From: Manduca sexta
Lineage: Eukaryota > Arthropoda > Insecta > Lepidoptera > Sphingidae
DNA length: 64,000 bases
Direction: 5' to 3'
Assembly (NCBI RefSeq): GCF_014839805.1
Contig: NC_051120.1
Coordinates: 11,408,001 to 11,472,000, forward strand
The notes under the pieces were generated by a model. The model saw only the letters and a program-made list of their open reading frames with translations, did not search any database and was not told where the DNA came from. Within the stretch, counting starts at the first letter, position 1. Every line of letters begins with the position of its first letter. A program made the position numbers and the translations under genes. Positions 24,542 through 37,500 of the stretch are shown piece by piece.

Positions 24542-26204
24542 ATGGCACAACCAAAGCTTAATCAAAGGATTGCCGAGGAATCTCAGTTGTTAGCCGAAGA
24601 AAGATGGATAAAAGAAGCTTTGACGAAGATAAAAAACCAACGAAATTGTTTACAAGTATGTTGTATTCGTGTTTACACATAATGTATTTCAATTAAAAGT
24701 TAATTGTATTGCAATAGAAATCATAAACAAGCAACATTTTAACACCCTTTTTACATGCGGCTTATGTTGCACACTAACGGGCTATAATATACATTAATAT
24801 TGTATATATAGAAGTATGTTTAATAAATTTCCCTTATTCTTAATATCTGGGAATTTAGACAAAATGAGAAAATACCTTATGTATATAAAATCACAATATC
24901 TACAAACTATATTTTATGAATTTGCACTGAGACTTAGTACCTAATATTTGTAAAAGAAGAGTGCTGTTCTGTGCGCAGCTATTATATTTTATAATAACAG
25001 TTAAGCAACTCGCACATCTTATAAAATTTGTTTCTAAAGTGAAAGAGATAAGTCCTATAAGTGGCAATGTGTGAAATCTTTCAAAAGGTCACCCGAGGAC
25101 AACAAATTGCCTTAGTTAATGTATCACAGTCAAAGTAACGGAAAGCAAAAAAGTTGAATGCAAATAAACCTAACAGGGAAGCTGGTAGGAATTGGATTGA
25201 ATGGATGCCACAAGTTGTAATGAAGTGATATAATTTCTTTATACCATTTGCAGATTGAACGATTACATTTAGAGAGCATGAAGGGACAACTGAAGCTAGA
25301 TGCAGACAAGTTCCAGAACAAGTCCAGTGCACCAGAGAAGCCGCTGTCTGATGAAATATTGGGACGGAGAATGAGAGACAGCATTGAGTTTGAGGTGCCC
25401 ATCATAGATGAGGGGTGTAATGAGGAACTCAACCTGGATGTTAACAATCATGGATTTGGTAAGATGGGTTTTTAAGGCTACTTTTGTTTATTCCACAATC
25501 CAACTTTAATTTTTCTAAATATGTGAATGTTTGTTACTATGTTTGGATGTTTGTTAGAACTGCTAATGGATGTGGATGAAAGAATATGTTCTGGATAAAC
25601 ATATTGAGTACTTAATAACCTGGTAATATGTTCCTGTTGAAGAGTATTTGTTAATCTGATTTTGAAGAGTATTTGTAATTGTTAATCTGATTTTTTAAAT
25701 GGTGCTAGTGTACAAATGAGGTTATGGGTTGCTACTGTGACTTAGGGATTTTAGTAGCAAGCAATGTTTAAGAATATAATAAATGAATGTTTGTGAGAAG
25801 TAACCACATAAGCTATAGAATGGAAATTAATGAAATTTTCCACTTGTCCTGAATTCATATTTGAATCTCAGAAAGATTTAGTGGGACTTTAAGTCACTAT
25901 TTTGAGCCACAAATGAAAGCTAATTTGGGTTATTTTTCAAGTTTTTGGTATTAATATATTGTTATTAAAAATTATAAACTTTCTATATGCATGCATAGTA
26001 CATATACATTTATAATTTGCAACAAGACATAACAGGCCTCTTAGACAAGTCTAGCTTATAATCACTTTGTTTACAGGTAACCTCATGGAGGGAAATAATT
26101 TCAACATAGAGGAAGAGGAGGATGAGGACATGGGTGATGAGGACCTGCTCATCGATATGAACATGTTCATGAACGGAAACAGGCCACGGGGAAGGAATAT
26201 GTAA
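24542..26204 (+). CDS. Small coiled-coil protein, probable SNAPC5 (SNAP19) homolog
   Basis: Exons 24542-24655, 25254-25458 and 26077-26204 give 148 residues with all phases matching (0, then 1). Residues 10-50 form a heptad-like helix (ESQLLAEERWIKEALTKI, then ERLHLESMKGQL). The middle is polar, and the C-terminus is highly acidic (EEEEDEDMGDED) before a short NRPRGRNM tail. The Leu-rich N-terminal helix with a core like L..L..L.IE.L.L.SM plus an acidic end is the pattern of human SNAPC5, the smallest subunit of the snRNA-activating complex that drives U-snRNA transcription. Human SNAPC5 is 98 residues, so this one is longer. The similarity is short and coiled coils mislead, so another small coiled-coil nuclear protein remains possible. 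An AATAAA near 27408 may be its poly(A) signal. Confidence 0.5.
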
Positions 26205-29154
26205 GCTCTCTATTGGAAAGAGGTTGGGGTTTAATTCTGAAATAAGTGTTAGTTATGGATGAAAATCTAATTCCTAATTTCAAAAGTGGCGATAGCCTAG
26301 TTAGGTGTGGAATGGTCTGCCAAGACAAATGTCTGCAGTTTCAAACCGAAGGGCACACACCTCTGACTTTTCTACAATTATGTGTGTATTTTTTGTGAAT
26401 TATTGCTTATGTTAACTGTGAAGGAAAACATCGCGAAGGAACCTGCATACCTAAGGAGTTATCTCTAGAAATTTTGAGTATGTGTGAGGTCTACTAATTT
26501 GTTCTAGGCTAGTATGGCGGACTAAGGCCAATCCCTCTCAGTATAGTAGAGGAGGCCCATGCACAGCAATGGGACAGTATATAATACAGGGCTGATAGTA
26601 TTATTATGTACGAATTACATGAAAATTTTCATAGTTTCTGCCGATTGAGAGATAAAAGAAACTCGGATAAGTCATATTAAGTGATCATTGTGCAAAAACT
26701 TTATTTCTTATTGGTCCATGTTTAATTGAGATATCAAACACGATTTTTTATTAATTTTGGAAGATAATCGTAAAATTCGGCATGACGTAAATTTTCGCAT
26801 TTCAATAACCCTGCACTTGATAAGTGGAAGGGTAAACTGTGGTAATACCTGTCTCGTTGTCCACCATATTTGCTGGCCTGCCTAATGAAAACAAATAATT
26901 TTAATTTTAACATATTATGTTATCTGGGATTAAATTTTTTTGTGGCACTTTTATATACTGTATGAGATATGGAAAGTTGATGTCAAGTAAAAATGTATAC
27001 AAATGAATTCTTTGTTTCCAAAAATATACAGATATTGACAGAAGCCAACTTGTGTTTGTTTTATTAAATTGTCTATTATTGTTAACCTCATTTTAATGCA
27101 GTTTTCTTTTTTCCAACATAAATAGTACCGTAGTTGGTATTATTATGGATGAAAGATACATTTCTGTGTTTATATGTCATTGTTTGATTGTAATCATGTG
27201 GCTTCATATATGGTGTTCGTACTGCTGCACTAGCCCATGACATCGGGTGGTTCCGGAAATATTCGGCTGCACAGACAGACTGTCACATAGTCGAAAATTG
27301 TTTAAAACTGTATTCGGTAATTATTGTATATAATGTTTAATATTGTAGTGTTTCACAGTGGTAAAAAAATGGATGATAAAAACATACAGGTATATTAACA
27401 AAGAATTTAATAAAGTTTCTTCTTACATTAAGTTATACATACAATAAACGGTGTATGTTATATACAATTATACACGCAACAGTCATTCAATGTAACAGAA
27501 AGTCCCCAAATCGTAAGTCACTATCAATTTATTCGCGGATGGCTTTTACATCTATTTTAACACACTTGGCATCAATATTACACAATCATACCTAAATCAT
27601 TAAAACTGACACAAATGTGACACATATGACACGTCTGTGACACTAAATGCCATTTAAACGTCCTAAGCGACATATAAACGGCAGCTGATGGCAAGTGTGT
27701 CAAACGCCTTACATTAAAATAGATCAGGCACTGCGATTCGATACAAATCCGATGCGAAGTTTAGATAACTTTTTACATAGTTAGTGTAAAACGTATGCCC
27801 GCTATCATACAAAAGCTTCTAGCTCAATTTATATATAACCGAGTAATTTCGTTATAAAAATAAATAATAGTACATTTACATATAAGTGGTAAGACAATAT
27901 GGCCAATTGAAATATCGCTGGCTCATTATTACAGGAATGAAGTGTGGGATCGCAGATCCCTTTAACTGAGCGACTACACAGTGTAGATAAATAACTTGCA
28001 TAGAAAAGAAATTAGATATAAATAAAATTAGTGTTGTCTAACAGAGATATTTAAATATCCAATATAAGAATCTAAATTAAATGTGATTTTAGTCACAAAT
28101 TCTAAATACAACATTATGTACACGAAAATAATGAATCCCTATTTTAATAAGCTCTAGACAACACTAATACAAGGCAAGAAACATAACGATTCGAAATCAT
28201 AAAGAACGCAAGATGTTGTAGCCAACAATAAAAATTTTATATCACCATGAGGCGGATTTTAACGAAAATATCCCGTCTATACCCAAACAAACATACAGAC
28301 TTGTGATTTTTGCGTATCACTAGATAGTTACCTCTTTCAGTCACATTCGGAAACCAAAGATTACTACAAGGCCTGATCGTAAGCCCCGACTAAGCGTTAA
28401 CTATAATAAATTAAATAATCACAACAATCATTAAGTATAGAGTTTGGAATACGCATGCTAATAAAAAGCATGCCTTTTATGAATGTAAATTTACTTAACG
28501 AGCATGCTTTTGTAATTGTAGCGTGCGTATTCCAGACATGTGTGAACAACGAATAACTTAGACCACAGCGCGTCGCGACAGTTCCTAGATCCGACACGCA
28601 GCCGTCCTCGTCCTGCGACACGACGGACACTCACTACGCAATGTGGGTAGGCGTGAAAACTAGCGCACTATACACAGTGACATCTAGCGCACGGCTCGCG
28701 AACTACCTGCTCGTGCTATTAGATACCGAACTTTATATGCAATTATGAGGGTAGTTTATTTGATTTATAGACATCTAACATTTATTGAATTTATGCCAGT
28801 ATGCCGGCAAAGCACTACAGTCGATGCAGTGCGTTACAATGTCGCGAAGCAATAATTTCGCCGGCCCTAATTTAATCACATAAGACCAAATAGAAAAACA
28901 CATTCAGTCTATTTCATACTTAAATTGTAGGGTAGTTATTAACTTTCTGCACTAACGCCATCTAGCGTATATTATTACTGAGCTCGGTGACATCAGCTGG
29001 TTTTGAGTACACTATAACAACGCCATCTAGAACGTGTTCCCGGAACTTTTTAATTGGTCTGTAAACGCAACCTAGCGTGTTCGCGGGTATCTATCGGTGA
29101 GTTGCGGGCGAGTGTGGTGCGAGTATGAGTGGCGCGAGTGGTGCGAGTGGCGCA
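26205..29154. other. Convergent region between SNAPC5-like gene and USP8
   Basis: This holds the 3' UTRs of both genes. It contains one plus-strand tRNA-derived SINE (26285-26606); otherwise AT-rich unique sequence. GCCATCTAG-like words recur near 28680, 28960 and 29020 with no evident function. No further gene is seen. Confidence 0.5.
26285..26606 (+). mobile_element. tRNA-derived SINE, family B, copy 3
   Basis: Starts GGCGATAGCCTAGTTAGGTG (A box), has GCAGTTTCAAACCGAAGGGC in B-box position, and ends ACAGGGCTGATAGTATTATT. Confidence 0.8.
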
Positions 29155-32100
29155 TCACGCGGGCCGCGCGTGCGAGCACGACGTGTAGAACAGGATGTAG
29201 GCGGCGCTGGACTTCACCTCGCTCGACGGGATCTCCGTCACCACGTGATCGTCGTATTTGTACCATCTGGGAATAACAATTATTGTATTTTTTATGACAC
29301 GTTAACATTCGAGCCAGGACGGGTTGAAGGACCAAAAAGTTATACACCACATTGTATATCAGGTCTCGACCAAAACATTATTAACATATTGCTTGTTTCC
29401 TGCGCCCGCGCCATATAACTGGAGTTCAAACCATTCAAGCCCCAAAAATTTAAAGTTAAAACATATTTCTAATAATATTGAATATACTCACTTCCCATAC
29501 ACGCTGCTCTTGCAATACGCGGTGTAATGTCCGCCCTCCATGGACCCGTAATGGTTGGACACGGCATACAAGTTGTACAGGTGATTACTGGGACAGTGCA
29601 GAGCGAACTGCCTCATATCCAGGTCTTCCAGCGGGAAGTCGATGTACGTCTGCTTCTTCCTGTAGGCATTGCACATGTACTCCTTGGGGTCCACGTAGAA
29701 CCGTTTGAAGTGGATCACCAGCACCGGGGGCAGCCGGGAGATGTCTAATTTCTTCACAGCATCCCGCTTCTCCTTGCAATTGGGACAGTTCCAGCCCGGT
29801 ATCGGCTCGCCGTTGAGGTATAGTTTTAGGCAATCCTGCAAGTTAAAATTGTTTTTTAGTTAAGACTAACCAAATAGTGATTAGACGGGAATGAAATATA
29901 ATAATAGCAACAATTATTGTGTTGATGATTATATTAAAAAATGATGATAACGATAATGACGTATAAAGAATAGTTCAGGACGGGGATGATATCAATAAAG
30001 ATAAGGACAACAATAGGAAACTTAATGATTATGATAACAAAAAATCTTAATAACGCTGACTCAAAACTATAAGGGATGATATCAGTGGAGGTGGCCGTTA
30101 CTGACACTGAGCGTGCAGCGGTTGGCGTTGGCGGGCAGCTCCAGCGACAGGTTGGAGAAGGACTCGTAGGTGACGCTCTGCTTGCCGCACACCGTGCAGC
30201 GCACCGTCGACTTGATCTGGCCGTAGAACAGCCGCAGGATCAGGCTCTCCTTCGACTTCGTGTACTCGTACCACGCCTTCTCCGACGCCGGCAGGCTGTC
30301 CTGTAGCGGGACCAATAATACGCTTAATGCTTGCTTATACAATTGAATTGCAACGGGAAATGACGCTCTCACTTCTAATATAGCACGTACTAACATTTAT
30401 CAGGATCATGATTTACTATGAACTTGTATGTAATTCAAAGTTGTAAGTGGTGTTCCTAGTTCCTACAGTCTTGGGGCTTATTATTAAACGAAAATAAAAT
30501 AATTAAAGAATTTTGGAAACCGCCTTGATGGCGTAGTTGTATTGTTAGCACGCATGACACTGTTATGAGTCCTGGGTTTAAATCTCGGATCGAGCTAAAT
30601 AATATTATTTTTCTAATCAGTATTAGGTCGGAGCTTGGAATATAGCGATAGACTTGCTCGTCATCACATCATGGGGGACAAAATAAATGTTTTATCATAG
30701 CTTGTCAACCGTACAATATAGTTGTGTTACCTTGTGCGGCGGCACTGTGATGGTGAACTGCAGGTCGAGGTGGAGCCAGTCCATGAGGATGGTGAGGAAC
30801 TCGTGCGAGTCCTGTTGCTCGCAGCCACGGAACGCGCGCTGATGTTTGCCCACCTCGTTCTATAATCATTCACATTTCTTTTATTCTTGCGACACCGCCC
30901 CGCGTGTTTGTATTAAGATGTGTAAAAAAAAACTTTTGTGCGATGAACAAGTGGTGCAGTGAACGTGTCGATATTTACTGAATATACAGTAGAACCCGTT
31001 TAATACGATCACGCTTAATACGATTTCTCGCATAATACGCCATTTTGCATCAGTCCCTGCAACTTGAGACATGTTTTGATACATTCTTTAACGCATAATA
31101 CGATTCGTCATCCCGTTTAATACGCCCTAACGCCAACACATATTACCTTTGCGGCTGTTGTGCTAAATAACACACAAGAAGAGGCTGAAAGTGATAATGA
31201 CCAAGGAGATGAGTCAACTCCGATTTTGTCACACGCCCAGGCATTATCAGCAGTTAATGATTTACGACGCTATGTAACTTCTTTGAATCAAAGCGAAGAC
31301 GCACTACAAAAGTTAAATTACGTTGAAAATCTTGTAATTGCTAATGCCTCAAAATCTTTTTGTCAAACTAAAATAAGTGATTATCTATATCTATATCTAT
31401 TCTATACTTATAATAAATCTGTAGAGAGGGCAATTCTGTACATGAAATATATTTCCAAAATAACTATCAGGGGTCACCCCCTAGGGATCGATACTGATGC
31501 CAAAAATGCAATGAGTAAAATTTTTGTCTGTCTGTCTGTCTGTATAACCGTTATAGAAACAAAAACTACTCGACGGATTTTAACGAAACTTGGTACAATT
31601 ATTTGTCATGCCCCTGTACTGGTTATAGTATACTTTTCATCACGCTACAATTAATAGGAGCAGAGCAGTGAAGGGAAATGTTGGGAAAACGGGAGAAATT
31701 ACTCCATTTTTAAGCTTCCGTCGCGTGTGCAACCTTAATGGTTAAAGCTACACAGAAATCATGTATGACGGAAATGTTCTCCTTAAAATTATGTAAAAAA
31801 TATCCCACGACAGCATATGTCTATCTTTTATGGTTGACTCACAATAACACGTGTAACTCCCGATAGCCTAGCAGTTCGAAGCTTATAACACTCTCAGACG
31901 CTGACGGAGTCGCGGGCACAGCTATTAACAATAATATTGTGCGGTTCCGTATTGCGATATTTGTAGATTGACATATTATATTTCCCTACTAAAATACGAA
32001 AGTTAATCTGTCTGTTGCATCAAAACTACTGAACCGTGAGGAAGGACATAGGCTACTTTTTTTTACGAAAAACGACGGAAAAGCGGACGAAGTCGCGGAC

Positions 32101-34585
32101 AACAGCTATGCTATATAAAATACCGAAATCGTCATAGGTTTGCCTATAATATTAAAGGAGTTCCTTCGATTTCACCAGGATCCCATCATCAGACCCTGAC
32201 TGGACAATCGGACCACCTGCATACCACCATACATTAAAAAAACATCCCGACAAATTGAGCACCTCCTCCATTTTTGAAGTCCGAAATCCACGCGGGCGAA
32301 GCTGCGGGCGGAAGCTAGTTTTAAATAAAGTGATAGATACACGGCATTTTATATAACGTCCATAATTTTTAAATGTACAATTCAATATCTAATATTAATA
32401 CATACGTATGTAGTAGGTCCGTTTTTTATTTCCCTATATCCCGCATAATACGCTTTCCCGCTTAAGACACGTTTTTGGTTGAGTCCCTGTGAAATCGTCT
32501 TAAACGGGTTTTACTGTATATTTTTATGTATAGACAATTTAGCGGTTCGGTTAGGTTTTGTAAATTTTTGACATGCAACAACAAGTGATGACTACCAATA
32601 GTTCCGTGAGTGGTGTAGTGAGTGGTGTAGTGAGTGGTGTAGTGAGTGGTGTAGTGAGTGGTGTAGTGAGTGGTGTAGTGAGTGGTGTAGTGTGCGGTGT
32701 ATTGAGCGGTGTAGTGAGTGTTGTAGTGAGTGTTGTAGTGAGCGGTATAGTGAGAAGTGTAGTGAGTGGTGTAGTGAGTGGTGTAGTGAGTGGTGTAGTG
32801 AGTGGTACAGTCAGCGGTGTAGTGAGTGGTGTAGTGCCGTACCCGCAGGTCCCTGGTGGCGATGAACCGGTACTGCCCGGACCACAGCGCGCGCACGACG
32901 GCGGCGAGCTCCTCCGCGATGGCGCCGCGCGTGCTGTGCGACCTGCTCACACAGAACCTCTATACTAACACCCCGATTTATAGCAAAAATATTTTTTATA
33001 TTCAAGGATGTTTTTTGTCAGCAAATTTAGAGAGGAGATGAGGTTTCATTTATTAACGCAATATCAAAATGGCTGTATGAGCTTAGTTTAAACGGTAAGC
33101 TAGAGTAAGGTGATACAGGCTTTCAGGTCTTAAAAAACTCTGGAATAAAGGCACGTATGAAGACTACAATTGTAATGCAATTTTTAAAAGCTTATAAGGG
33201 TTCTGTACATTTACTATTTTGCAATTAATTAATACTTGAATACACAGTGGATTCAACGACATTGTATGTCTCGGACATTTCAAAAGATAATTAATATGTC
33301 CTTAACAACGTTTCCAACGAGCCCTAAAGCCCCAAGGGTTAATTGGTTATGCCATAATTAAATAGTAAACAAAGTAAACCTGTAATTACAAACGATTTCT
33401 ATATCTTTTAGTTGGAGAATTTAACACACAAGATTATTTGTCGGTTGGAACTTGGAATAATATCGACTATTAAAAGACTTAAGCGACATTGTTATTCGAA
33501 AAAATTTAACTAGGTAAAAAAAAACATAGAAAAATGTACTGATTTTATATATTTTAAATATGAAACTTGTGTCGCAAATAATGTCGCTTAAGTCAATTAG
33601 CCTTTTAACCGTCGATATGCAAAGATAGCCTAGCGGGGTGAACGAGCTCTCAGATGATTCTTTTTTTAATTTCCAAGTAGGCACACGAGCTAGCGGTCCG
33701 CCTGATGGTAAGCAGCATCCGCCGCCTATAGACTTTACAATGTCAGAAGCACAGCCAAGCAGGTGAGCACTCCTTAGGTATACACATGGATTTTCAAGGG
33801 ATAGTTAGACTACGATAAGATCCATAAACCAGTGATTCACGTTACGAGTGTCTAAATATTATTGACACAGGCACTCGGTTTATAAATTAAACCAGGCTTA
33901 ATTGCCATTCCACACTTTATCTGGACGGCATCGCGCGTATCATCAGGTGCTGTGCTTTCACTTTGCCGTGCCAGGAAAAAAAGACCTTCCTCCCCTTTGG
34001 ATTATTCGAAGGGCAGTTTGATCCATAAATCTCACTCTAAAGTAGGGATGGCGAACCAATGGCACACGTGCCAGTAGTGGCACGTGACAAAATAATTCGG
34101 GCAATAATAAGCCAAACAAAAATATAGTAGGGTCATAACAAACGTCGCGTTGCTAAAAAGGGGCACTTGGATAGATAAAACTGGTCCTGGTAGGCACGTT
34201 ACAAGCCATTTTTTTTTATAAATAATGTCACGCTAAGCATTAAGGATTCGCCATCCTTGCTCTAAAGCATTGATTCCCAAAGTGGTCCAGGTGGACCCCC
34301 AGAGACCGCGGGAGACTTAACGGGGGTCTATGTTGGCATGACCAAAAATGGGGCTCCACAATTCGTAACTACTGTAACTAGTAAAATTTTGAAATAGGTA
34401 GAGTAAAAATCTCTGCTCTAAATTCTATCTCATCCAAGATCGAAAGCCACCCACCTGTTGACGTGTTCGAGATACTGTCCGTTGCAGAAGTAGGAGACGA
34501 GGAATGCGGTGTTGTTCAGGCACTGGATGATGGAGTTCATGTAGCACGTGTTGCCCAGGTTCTTGAGTCCGGTGAGGCCGCGACC
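29155..34585 (-). CDS. USP8: USP8 exons 14-19: USP catalytic domain
   Basis: Residues 583-918. The Cys box is [20 protein letters not shown] with nucleophile Cys596. The His box is [16 protein letters not shown] with His870, and WYKYDDHVV follows with the third catalytic residue at Asp887. A zinc ribbon is formed by Cys737/Cys740 (RCTVCGK) and Cys784/Cys787 (NCPNCKE). The [15 protein letters not shown] block and the [13 protein letters not shown]-terminus are typical of USP8. The enzyme should therefore be active. A 12-bp minisatellite abuts the exon 15 donor. Confidence 0.95.
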
Positions 34586-37500
34586 CTGGACAGACGGTTT
34601 GATGAGGCACGGTCTTAGATAGTAGATAGAGATTGGTGTCGAACATTGATGTATATTCTATAGACACGAACGTCCATCAACTATTTGTTCAAAGTCTGGA
34701 GTTAGATCTAAAGTTCGCTGCAGCGCTAAAACATCAATCGTCGTCTAACCAAACTTTAAACATGTAGTGTTGAAGCGCTTTAGAGTATAAGTAAAATGGC
34801 AACTAATACCGGATTGCAGAACACTTCAGTTCAATACAGTGAGTGTTCGGAATGCCAGTTCTAGTACGTAATACATATACATCGATGGTGTTGAATCACA
34901 TATCTGTATTGTTTTGTATCTGTTTAAAAATAGTATAAAAGCCACTGAATCTTATGATGGTAGAACTTTCAATTTTTGAATGAAACATGTTTTTGTTGTA
35001 TAGGTATGTTTATACAGAAAAATAGGGTTTCTTAGTTTACAACCGGTAAATCTATGGTTTGCTCTATGAATTCCCTAAAAATATTTTATTTACTGACCCA
35101 AGTAACCGTATGTAAATTAAAGTAAGAACTTAATAATAGTTGAAATTACGAAACCGCTATAAACTTGGTTGGAGAGCTGTATTTATAAATCATAATCAAC
35201 CAACATAATATATCAGATATATATACAAATATTTATGCAATTCTCAGACAGGCCTAACAGAGTTTGCGCACTTCTGATAAATAAAATTCAAAGAAAGAAC
35301 GAAAGTTATTTATTAGTTATGTATAAAACAAGACAAAACATATTTAGGTACCTTTAATAATACCTAAAAAAGAAACAAAATCCTTGATATATAATACAAC
35401 CTATCCATGACTCGCAACTCGCATACACTTACCTAGCAAGATGGCTTATACTAACTCGAGTTTCGTGTTTATTACATTGTGGTATTAAATTGATATAATC
35501 TATGTGTAATTTATACATAACTGTTTCGCGTAAGGGGGGACCTTGGCTTGCCCTTGGACCTGACCTTTTGTTTTAAATAACACCGCGTATAAGGGGCAGG
35601 GGTGTGTTTATCATTTCCTTGGACATGAAGTGTTAAGGTGGTTTATTTTCACAGGCCAGAAATATATTATAGCTCGTTTAATTATGGTTGACGGTTGGTT
35701 GCAACTGGGTGACGTTAGGTTTTATTTTGGGAACATATACAGGCTGTTACGGAATTGCGGTATCAAAATTGAACCTTATTATAAAATATGTGATTTGTAA
35801 TTCATTATTTAATGAGAAAATCATGTAATTTTAATTTGTGTGTATGATAATTTACTTGAAAACGATTACATATTTACAAAATTATATGCTGTGGATAGAT
35901 AAGTGTGCTCTGTTGAAAATCACATGACATCTTTTAATTAATTAGGACTAAAAATAATATTGCATTTTTCAAAACTTATTTTACTAATAATCAGCAAATT
36001 ACTCCTATTATAGGTCATAATTAATACCCTTCATTTGCAACACATGGTATACCAGTTTTAATAAAAACATGAATACTTGATCGACTTTCTAAAAGGAATG
36101 TCCATGGTCTATACAACCCACCCTTTATTTTAATGTCTAATTACTAATTGGTTAATTTTCGCCCTATCTTATCTTAACTTTTCAAGGATAAACTGCAATC
36201 GATAGATGGCGGTAATAATACATTTTTATTTTAACATTTCATTAGGCGGTTTTATCATCTTTTCTAATAGGCGGGTTTATTTATTTTGGTTTTTAGTGCA
36301 TGATCTAAATTAAAAGGTAACATTTAATGCCTGTATGGACGCAAGAGCTGTGTGGCCACCTGATAGTATCAAATCGTGGAGGCCCATTAACTTCAGCTAT
36401 ATGGTAGGGGTCGAAGAGAAGACGCCTTTATAGTAAATACAATCATTATTACAGTTAAAGGGATCTTGTCTATGGCCACAGGCAGCTAACATGCTGCTTT
36501 GGAATATTTTTAAAACGTCTGGAAAAGGTATTTTACATACGAAAAATATAAAACCTATATAATGTTAAACTTACTCGTTTGAAGAGCCATACTATGTGGT
36601 TCTGCGAGTACTTGAGCCTGACCTTGACCTTGAGAACCATGTTAGCTGTATCCACTGGGATGCATCTCGGCTCGTAGCGGAGTATTTTCAACACTTTACT
36701 ACCACTTTCGTATCACTTTTAAATTGTTTTTTTTTTTCAACACTTATGTTTTTATAATGTGGCAACACTTAGGAACTGTTTTTTCTGTATTTTTTATTGT
36801 TTTACACTATATTTTTTATTCGTAAATACGGAATTCTTTTTTGTTTTTTACTTCACACAATAATGTACAATTTTCAGTTTGCAGAATACACAATTTTTTT
36901 TACTATGTTTAACGTTAATTCACGGTCTATTCCCTTTTTAATCACTAAATTGTTGAGTTTGTTGAACGTTCCTCAATTCTCACGACAAAACAAGTTCGAC
37001 TTGACGTGTGTCGACATCGGAAACACCAAAACAAGCAACACTATCAGGTAAAACATAAACAATGTAGACAAAAGCGTTACAAACATTTCTTTCTACCCAC
37101 AATTTTTTTTATATCTTATTAAACCTTTTTGGTGATTTTTTACGTGAATTTGTTGCTTTTTTACGTTTTATTTTTTTCTGGTGACGTTTTTTGTATTTTT
37201 TTTCGAACGTGCGTCCATTGGTGTAGCTGTTGCGGCACTGACGCTCACGTGTGTTGCCGCCGTCTCGTTGGCATGGGGTGGCGAGGGTGGCGAGGGGTGA
37301 CCATTGTACGAGTGGGCGGAGATAATTATTGCTACATGTGTACGAGTTAATTGTATTTTGATCTTAGAAAAAACAATACATACTGTATTATATGAAAAAA
37401 AAAACTAAACAATATTTATATTTTTTTACAAAGGTTTTTTATACTTTTATAACTGCTGTTTAGCTAAGCGTGAGAATAGAACTTCAATTTTAAGTTAAGC

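Noticed and set aside
28446..28537. Pre-miRNA-like inverted words GGAATACGCA / TGCGTATTCC
   Set aside because: Arms are about 10-16 bp and separated by roughly 70 unpaired bases.
31160..31654. Independent host gene
   Set aside because: The acidic frame lies between pogo/Tigger ends and resembles a transposase C-terminus; the distal part runs into Helitron-like sequence.
32606..32836. CRISPR-like array
   Set aside because: Units are contiguous 12-mers with no spacers, in a eukaryotic intron.
32462..32968. Open frames of His-Tyr-Thr-Thr or Val-Ser-Gly-Val repeats on both strands
   Set aside because: They are translations of the 12-bp minisatellite in a USP8 intron; array length not being a multiple of a stop-containing unit leaves all frames open.
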